A stretch of 64,000 nt of DNA from Costus lasius (Eukaryota > Streptophyta > Magnoliopsida > Zingiberales > Costaceae): positions 75,884,556 through 75,948,555 of the forward strand of contig CM050449.1 in the NCBI GenBank assembly GCA_027563935.2, written 5' to 3'. Within the stretch, counting starts at the first letter, position 1, and the number at the start of each line of letters is the position of its first letter. The notes under the pieces were generated by a model. It saw only the letters and a list, made by a program, of their open reading frames with translations. It had not been told where the DNA came from and ran no database searches. The translations under genes were made by a program, and so were the position numbers. Shown in pieces: positions 56,566 to 64,000 of the stretch.

Positions 56566-58190
56566 GACTTGCAAGACTCAAACGATGTTTTATGCTTTTC
56601 TTTCATGCTCACATGCCATATCTCTATTTTCGTAAATAGCATGATGCGTGGCGAACAATTTTTCTAAGTAGGAAAAATTAGGGTTTCTTGTTTCTATCAT
56701 CCTCTCAATCTCTTTTGGATTTTTGGACTATTTTTCTTGTTTGATTTAAAGATTGAAGGCGCACGTAATTTTGTCAAGTAGGACGGGCATTGTGTCTTCG
56801 GACTAGCCAAGTCTCTTGATCTGACAAAATTGCCAGCCAAAAGGATCTCTGAAATCATCATGAAAAATAAATCGCAATTAACCAAAAGATTTGTGAGAAG
56901 AAGATGAGAAAAAGAGACTAGTTTTATGAAAAAGTAAAATTTCAGATTTTATGTTTTTCATGAGCATGTAGAATTGCATGAGTAAATACCTTGATTGTGC
57001 ATGATGTTGTGATCATTAGTCAAGCCCCCCTTTGCATGCCTGTGATGTATCCTCGTGAGGCCTGCGTGCCGCTTTTCTTTTTGCTTTTAACTAAGAAGAA
57101 GATTAGGGTGGCGCACGTACTTGGAACTTGGCGCATGCATACCTTGGATGGTGGCGCAACAAGCATCAAAGGAAGAGGCGCAAGCTTGCTTGATGGCATA
57201 AGTTAGGCATGGCTGAACCCTTGGGTTTGAGAGCTAGCTAACTTGGCTTCTTGCATTGTGGCGGATTCTCATTGGAGGAAGACCATGGCATTGGCCGAAC
57301 CCTTGGGGTCTACCCTTAGGTTTTGAGAGCTAAACCATGCGAAAAGGACCTTGGAGCCAACCTTGAAGACCAAGATAGAGGGCGGCTAGGATAGGTCTAT
57401 CTTAGGGGCTTGAGTCCTATGTCAAGAATTGAACCTCCTTTTGGCATGGGTTGGTTCAATGTCATGAAAGGGCTTTGATCACATCATCCTTTACTGCTTT
57501 CCTTATCTGCTAAAAGCATGCCTGTGATGTTTTATCGTTATGTTATCACTATAGGACTGCATGCATGTATTGTTAGACATAAGATAAAACTGATGAGACC
57601 TTAAAAACCCTCATAATAAAATATCAAATCTAGCAGCCTTCTAACGCGTAGCCCTCACTAAGCTATCGATCAGTGGAGTTGTGAACTGGTTCCCACCCTC
57701 GTGGGACACACCCACTTATCTTTAGAAAGTGTGTGGTGACAATGGTTTCCCCAGTCCAGTTTTAACCTGGGCGTGCCTTCGCAAGGAAACTCATTGGCCC
57801 TGGGCATAACGGTTAGGAATGGACTTGACTAGAAGTTCACATGTACTGAGCACATGGTGAAAGTCTAGAGGTATCGTTAAGAGGTTAGGGTTTCATGTTG
57901 TATCCAGCCCTCGCTGGCCATGAAATGGCCAGACTGTCTCAACAAGGGGAGTTGCTTGGAGCAACCGGCCGGCGCGCCCACCTTGGGAAACATGAAACCC
58001 TAACCTCGTGGGACGCGAAGCCTCATGTGAAATAAGAATCCCATCTCACTAGGAAGTCTTAAACTTCCCGATTGAGTTTGTGGGTTGTCAATTCGAATTT
58101 AAAATAGTGGGAGCAGTAATCATTTAAAACAAGTCCAGTTTAAATGATTCAAAGTAGTACTAATCTGTTTTTCTTGGGTGTTGTAGAACA
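56566..58190 (+). other. 5' leader of C3
   Basis: About 1.6 kb of noncoding sequence aligned with 1-1441 of C1. No recognised gene. Confidence 0.8.
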
Positions 58191-61100
58191 ATGGCTACGA
58201 ACATTGGCGGATTATCACTACGATCACTCCTTGATAAGGATAAGTTAGTTGGAACTAACTTTATGGACTCGCATCGGAACTTGAGGATAGTCCTCTAGCT
58301 CGAGAAGAAGCTGTATGTCCTTGAACTGGCTCTTCCTGCGGCTCCTCCGCCTAATGCCCGAACGGCAGACAGAGATGCTTATAGAAAGCATCATGATGAC
58401 TCTTTGGAGGTTGCATGTCTTATGCTAGCCAGCATGGCACCTGAACTGCAGGTGCAATATGAGGAGCAGAACGCTTTTCAGATGATCACTCATCTGAAAT
58501 AGATGTTTGAGGCTCAGGCTAGAACTGAGAGATTTGACACCGCCAAAGCAGTCTTTCGGTGCAAGTTGTCTGAGGGTGCACCAGTGAGACCCCATGTTCT
58601 CAAACTCATTGGGAATGTGGATCATATCAGGAGACTGGGACATGCCATAGACAACGAGCTGGTTGTGGATCTTATTCTGCATTCTCTACCCCCTAGCTTC
58701 AGTCCGTTTATTATTAATTTCAACATGAACAGGATTGAGTGCACACGGGAGGAATTGACGAATATGCTCCAAACAGCCGAGCGAGAGATGGGTAAGACCA
58801 AACCCAATTCTGTTCTTTTGGTCCCTGCGACCAAGAAGATAAAGAAGAAGGGTAAGGCACGTGCTAAGAGCAGTGCCAGAGGTCCTACCAAGGCACTGAA
58901 GAAAAAGGCGAAGAAGTCAAAGGACCAGAGGTGTTTTCACTGTGGCGAGCAGGGTCACTGGAGAAGGGACTGCAAGCAGCTTCAGAATGAGGAGAAGAAA
59001 GGCTTGGCCTTAACTTCTAGCTCAGGTATATATGTTACAGAACTCAATCTTTCTACTTCTATGTCATGGGTATTGGATACCGCATGTGGAGCTCATATTT
59101 GTACAAATATGCAGGGGCTCAAGAAAAGTAGATCGGTGCGGCCTGGAGAGATTGACCTACGCGTTGGAAACGGGGCACAGGTTGCTGCTGTTGCTGTAGG
59201 CGTTTTGACTCTCTCCATGCCTTTTGGACTTCAATTAGAACTAGATAATTGCTTTTGTGTACCTTCACTTACTAAGAACATTGTATCCATTCCTTGCTTA
59301 GCAAAGAAGGGATTTAAATTTGAAATAAATAAGAACTCTTGTTCTTTTTCATTTGCAAATATGTTCTATGAGAAGGGTACTTTGTGCAATGGTCTATATA
59401 TCTTGGATATGGAAAGTTCTACTTGTAACATAAGTAATAAAAGGACCAAACTGAGTGGTTCAGTTGGTGCTTTCCTATGGCACTATCGATTAGCCCATAT
59501 AAACAAGAATCGCATCCAACAACTCCATGCAAATGGATTGTTAGATTCAAGTTCCTTTGAGGAATTTGATACTTGTGAACATTGTTTATTAGGGAAAATG
59601 ACAAAGGCGCCCTTCACCAAGATTGGTGAGAGGACAGGAGGTTTATTGGATCTCATACATACTGATGTGTGTGGGCCTTTCAATAAACAAGCCAGAGGAG
59701 GGTACAACTACTTCATTACCTTCACTGATGACTTCAGTAGGTATGACTATATCTACTTAATGAGACATAAATCTGAGTCCTTTGAGAAATTCAAGTAGTT
59801 CAAGAATGAAGTAGAGAACCAACTTAGAAGATCCATTAAAGCTCTTCGATCAGATCGAGGTGGAGAGTACCTGAGCGGTGAGTTCTTTGACTATCTGAGA
59901 GAGTGTGGGATCATATCCCAACTCACTCCTCCTGGAACACCTCAATGGAATGGTGTGTCTGAAAGGAGAAATCGAACTTTATTGGATATGGTTCGATCTA
60001 TGATGAGTCATGCAACTCTACCTCCCTCATTCTGGGGGCATGCACTAGAGATAGCTTCTCTAATACTGAATAACGTTCCATCTAAGAGTGTCTCCAAAAT
60101 ACCATACGAGATGTGGAGTGGAAGACGCCCTAATCTCACTTTTATCAAGATCTGGGGATGGGAGGCTTATGTCAAACGTCAGGATTCTAGCAAGCTAGAA
60201 CCTAGATCTGATAAATGTGTGTTTGTGGGGTATCCTAAGGAAACTAGAGGATAATACTTCTATGTCCCAACCGAGAATAAAGTTTTTGTTGCTCGGGGTG
60301 TTGTCTTTCTAGAGAAAGAATTTCTCATGAAAGATGTTAGTGGGAGGAAGTTTGACTTGGATGAGCTCCAAGTGCAAGCACAAGACAAAGAGATGGAATC
60401 TGAACCACCTGCACCGGTTGCTAGCCAACCTGAGGCTCAGACACAGGTCCCGCATAGGTCTGGGAGAATTCATCGTGCACCTAAAAGGTACGGGTCGCTG
60501 CCGACCCAACACGATGGGATCTTCATCATTGAGAATGAACCCAGAACCTTTGATGAGGCGGTCAGTGGACCAGACTTCGAGAGATGGCTTGATGCCATGC
60601 GATCCGAGATGGATTCCATGTCAGCTAACCAAGTCTGGGATTTGGTTGAGCTGCCTGATGGGGTAAAACCCATAGGGTGTAAATGGGTCTTCAAGAGGAA
60701 GACAAACATGGATGGCAATATAGTTACCTATAAGGGTAGACTAGTGGCTAAAGGATTTAAACAAGTCCACGGGGTGGACTATGATGAAACCTTCTCGCCA
60801 GTTGCCATGATCAAATCCATTCGGATTCTACTTGCTATAGCTGCATATCATGACTATGAGATATGGCAGATGGATGTGAAGACAGCGTTCCTTAACGGGA
60901 AGCTGACTGAGGATGTATATATGTCACAACCTAATGGCTTCATCCATCCTGCAGAGGCTAATAAGGTCTGCAGGCTGAAGAGATCCATTTATGGATTAAA
61001 GCAAGCATCTCGAAGTTGAAATCTTCGATTTGATGAAGCCGTGAGAGATTATGGCTTTATCAAAAGCGAAGATGACGCCTGTGTATACAGAAAATTCAGT

Positions 61101-62111
61101 GGGAGCTTGGTCATTTTTCTGGTCTTGTATATTGATGACATACTGCTCATCGAAAACGACATCCCTAGTCTTCAAGCTGTGAAGACATGGTTGGGGAAAT
61201 GTTTCAAGATGAAAGACTTAGGGGAGGCCGCCTATATTATAGGCGTAAGGATCTACCGGGATAGATCCAAGAGGCTTCTGACCCTTAGTCAGAGTACCTA
61301 CATTGATAAGGTACTGGAGAGGTTCAACATGGAGCAATCCAAGAAAGGATACCTTCCAGTAAGACATGGCCTTACTCTCTCAAAGAGCCAGTGTCCTACA
61401 ACACAGGCTGAGAGGGATGACATGAGTCGAATTCCTTATGCTTCGGCAGTAGGATCGATCATGTATGCAATGTTGTGTACTATACTAGATGTGGCATATG
61501 CTGTAAGCATCACCAGCCGATACCAATCCAATCCAGGTCTGCAGCACTGGGTGGCTGCAAAGAACATCCTAAAGTATCTGAGAAGAACTAAGGATCTGTT
61601 CTTGGTCTATGGGGGACAGGAAGAGCTGAGTATGCAGGGCTATACTGATGCATCATTTCAGTCTGACCCTGATGACTTTAGATCGCAGGCCGGTTATGTG
61701 TTCAAGATAAATGGAGGCGCTGTATGCTGGAAGAGCTTCAAGCAATCCACCATAGCTGATTCTACAACCGAGGCAGAGTATGTGGCCGCTTCTGAGGCAG
61801 CCAAGGAAGCTATTTGGATAAGGAAGTTCTTATGTGATCTTCAGGTGGTCCCTAGTGCAATGGATCCCATTGAACTCTACTATAACAACAATGGAGCAAT
61901 TGCACAAGCAAAGGAACCACGGTCTCATCAAAGATCCAAACACATACTCAGAAGATTTCACCTGATCAGAGAGATCATTGACAGAGGTGATGTCAAGATT
62001 AGCAGAGTAGACACAGAGAACAATCTGGCAGACCCATTGACCAAGGCTTTGGCGCAGCAGAAGCATGATGATCACGCTAGAGATATGGGGTTGAGATTCC
62101 TAAACTTCTAG
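58191..62111 (+). pseudogene. C3 gag-pol polyprotein, five in-frame stops
   Basis: A 1307-codon copia polyprotein in one frame with no frameshift, broken by stops at 58296 (TAG), 58500 (TAG), 59796 (TAG), 60252 (TAA) and 61017 (TGA). By comparison with C1 or B they replace AAG, CAG, GAG, TAC and TGG. Domains: gag, CCHC knuckle at about residues 248-261, DTA protease with D296, GAG-pre-integrase finger, integrase with HTDVCGP, RSDRGGEY and NGVSERRNRT, RT with QMDVKTAFLNG and YIDD (Y at about 980), and RNase H with YTDASF and TEAEYVAAS. It is about half to two-thirds identical to the B polyprotein by eye. It ends at FLNF and TAG, about 20 bp before the 3' LTR. Confidence 0.92.
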
Positions 62112-62120
62112 GTCTTAGTG

Positions 62121-62132
62121 CAAGTGGGAGAT
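62121..62132 (+). other. Polypurine tract of C3
   Basis: CAAGTGGGAGAT, directly before the 3' LTR. Confidence 0.88.
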
Positions 62133-62896
62133 TGTTGGTGTATTTGCCCTAGGACCTATTTGTGGTCAACTTATGTACTACTTGACTTTGATATTTATAT
62201 ATCATTCTGGTATTGTCATTATCTATGTTTGTTTACATCTGCGCATATGTACTAACATGATAATGTCCCTGGAGACAGATTGGATCTATGCTCGAACTAT
62301 AGTCCCCAGTCGATGTACCTTAGTGGATATGGGACAGCTATGGTACTTGTGAGACTGGTATGTGGGCTGGTTAGGACGTAGACACATGGGTATATCATTG
62401 GAGGATATACTGGATAGACCCGCTGTGAGGCTATGACTTGGTGTCATGAGTTATCCTCACAAGTGACAGATGCATTGATCCCTTGACTTGAGGTCATTGA
62501 TCATTCTATATGGTTAGGGACTTCTTTGATACAACCTAACACCTTGCCGTAGTTGGGTGGTCATAACGGTTGTCATTGAGCATGTCACGATCCATATGAG
62601 AAGGTCAATGGACAGACAAAGGATTTGCCCCTTCCTTAGGAAGTATGATATCCATGGAGCTCCTCTATGGTTCTATGACTGAGAGTGTATGGCCATACCC
62701 AGTTGAGAACCTGTTTTAGTCATAGCCATGTGATTGGGTGAAAACAAGTGGTGACACACTTGTCCAATCGGATATCAGTTCGGCAAAGAGACTGTAATGC
62801 ATCTGTACCTAGTTGGGATGATGGGGATGTCGATGTCAATATCCATTCCAATGACCTGGGTAGCAGCGATGCAGTGCTAGGTGCCACTCACTGCTC

Positions 62897-62917
62897 GTGA
62901 TGACCTTTGGTCAGCAC
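62897..62917 (+). other. Conserved LTR stem-loop (C3 3' LTR)
   Basis: GTG, A, TGACC, loop TTT, GGTCA, G, CAC; same structure as 55401-55421. Confidence 0.6.
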
Positions 62918-63550
62918 TGCTAGCGTCAGAGGAACCTACAGGGTCGCACACCTTGATACTTGAGTTCTCGTATTGATCGAGAAGCCTTATGATCGAGTTA
63001 TTGGATAACTCGGATCTATTTTGGAGATTTCATCAGTACCAATGGGCCTGATGAAATGGAAGAAACTTATTGGAGCCAACTTCTGTTTTTGGCATATTGG
63101 CCGAATTAACCATGGTTAGCCTCATTTGACCATGGGTTAAGTTGGATCGGATCCAATCGCTTGGTTAACATGGGTAATGGTTTTTGGGCTAGGCCAATTG
63201 CTAAGTTGGGCTCACTAATAAGTTGTCATGAAGAGAAGAAGGGCTAGAAGGGTATAATGGGGACAAGTCTTCTCCCCTAGGCGCCTATGGGCATAATGGG
63301 GAGAAGTGGCACAATTTGCTTCATAAGGAAGCAATTGGCGCCTCCCCCTTTATCCCTTATGGTGTGAATGCCTATATGGCATTGCTTGGGGCGCAAGGCA
63401 AGGCCTTGGCGGACAAAGAAAGGCATGGGCCCAAAAGGAATGGTTGAATGAGAATTATGGAAATGTCTTGGAGACTTTCCTTGCCTCAAACCTTCTCATC
63501 CTAGCCGCCCGCTTGTCTTGATCCTAGCCTTTCATAAACCACCTCTTGCC

Positions 63551-63559
63551 CTATAAAAG
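63551..63559 (+). promoter_or_regulatory. TATA box in C3 3' LTR
   Basis: CTATAAAAG, conserved with C1 and the 5' LTR. Confidence 0.55.
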
Positions 63560-64000
63560 AGCACCTAGCCGTCCCCTCTCATGAGTGATCAATCCTTGGT
63601 GGCGTAAGCAATAGAGAGGGGCGAAAGCTTTGAGGCTCTTGGCGCAACTTCTCTTCCTCCAACATCTAGCCGCAAGCACAAGTCTTCTTCTCCTTTCCTC
63701 TTGGCGCAAGGAGCTTTGGTGCTTGGCGGCTTGAACTTGGTTACTTCTTCTCTTGGCGCATCCTCTCCTCTTGGTGGCACAAGTGAAGTGGAGCATCTCC
63801 TTAAGGCTTGGATCTTCTTCCCGAGGCTAGCACCGGGCGTGGAAGAAGAGAACTCAAGAGATCCGTGTGTGTGAGACTACAGAGGGCGCACACTTGGGCG
63901 CCTACATCGGCATCACTCCAAACTGCTCTTAAGGTATTTCCTAACTCATCGTGTCGACTCTCTTGCTTGCGATCTTCACTGGGTTTTTGGGACCGTCCTT

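Larger units (their letters stand above)
45457..64000 (+). mobile_element. Copia element C3 (family C), split by B3; right end off window
   Basis: Nearly full copia element inserted in the G2 RT gene. It has a 5' LTR (split by B3), PBS, leader, a 1307-codon gag-pol frame with five stops, PPT and most of the 3' LTR. The bases before it are CCTTA (45452-45456), the predicted duplication to find past the window. By eye its LTRs differ at about 3 percent, plus a roughly 40-bp deletion in the 5' LTR. Confidence 0.9.
62133..64000 (+). repeat. C3 3' LTR, truncated by window end
   Basis: Begins TGTTGGTG and covers 1868 bp to the window end. It has the intact sequence across the site where B3 sits in the 5' LTR (near 62595). 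It keeps the 40-bp block lost from the 5' LTR. Confidence 0.9.

Noticed and set aside
1..64000. A wholly new gene system such as a host defence locus or gene cluster.
   Set aside because: Nearly all interpretable coding sequence is retrotransposon gag or pol; the remaining open frames are short and unsupported. The novelty here is in noncoding structures and nesting.

Overview
The window is plant nuclear DNA made almost entirely of nested LTR retrotransposons. The evidence is Ty1/copia and Ty3/gypsy (Athila-type and chromovirus-type) polyproteins, primer-binding sites complementary to initiator tRNA-Met (and a TGGCGCC-type site in the Athila element), polypurine tracts beside the LTRs, and 5-bp target-site duplications. 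I see no host gene, tRNA or rRNA gene. The mix of Athila, chromovirus and copia copies suggests repeat-rich, probably pericentromeric or heterochromatic DNA of a flowering plant; I cannot name the species.

Family names used here are mine. Family B is a copia family with three intact copies, all on the minus strand: B1 14757-23881, B2 28260-37398 and B3 45929-55099. Each has equal-length, nearly identical LTRs (1701, 1698 and 1681 bp), a perfect PBS and PPT, a perfect 5-bp duplication (TCCTT, TGAAG, ATGAG) and one unbroken 1294-codon gag-pol frame. Family C is an older relative with decayed copies: C1 (1-6132), C2 (minus strand, 27920-28259 plus 37404-39652) and C3 (45457 to past the window end). 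D is a third related LTR type present only as fragments.

Layout: the tail of C1 (1-6132); an inverted pair of D LTR fragments around a decayed ATHILA-ORF1-like gene (6133-8138); Athila element G1 (8139-27508), inserted in a D LTR and itself split in its integrase by B1; a D remnant and a tandem repeat (27509-27919); the C2 LTR split by B2, followed by the C2 pol tail (to 39652); the 3' part of a second Athila-like element, A2 (39653-42476); a CRM-like chromovirus remnant, G2 (42477-45456), interrupted in its reverse transcriptase by C3; and C3, whose 5' LTR is split by B3. The order of events can be read directly: D then G1 then B1; C2 then B2; G2 then C3 then B3. Family B is the youngest layer throughout.

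The B elements carry everything needed for copia-type replication on their face: gag with a CCHC knuckle, protease, integrase, reverse transcriptase and RNase H. All other coding units are broken by stops, frameshifts or deletions. Beyond the genes, the most interesting signals are small conserved secondary structures: an LTR hairpin shared by families B and C with compensatory base changes, a duplicated hairpin downstream of the B PBS that also shows a compensatory change, ~70-bp dyad-headed tandem repeats in both Athila LTR types, and a stem-loop conserved in the Athila 3' noncoding region.
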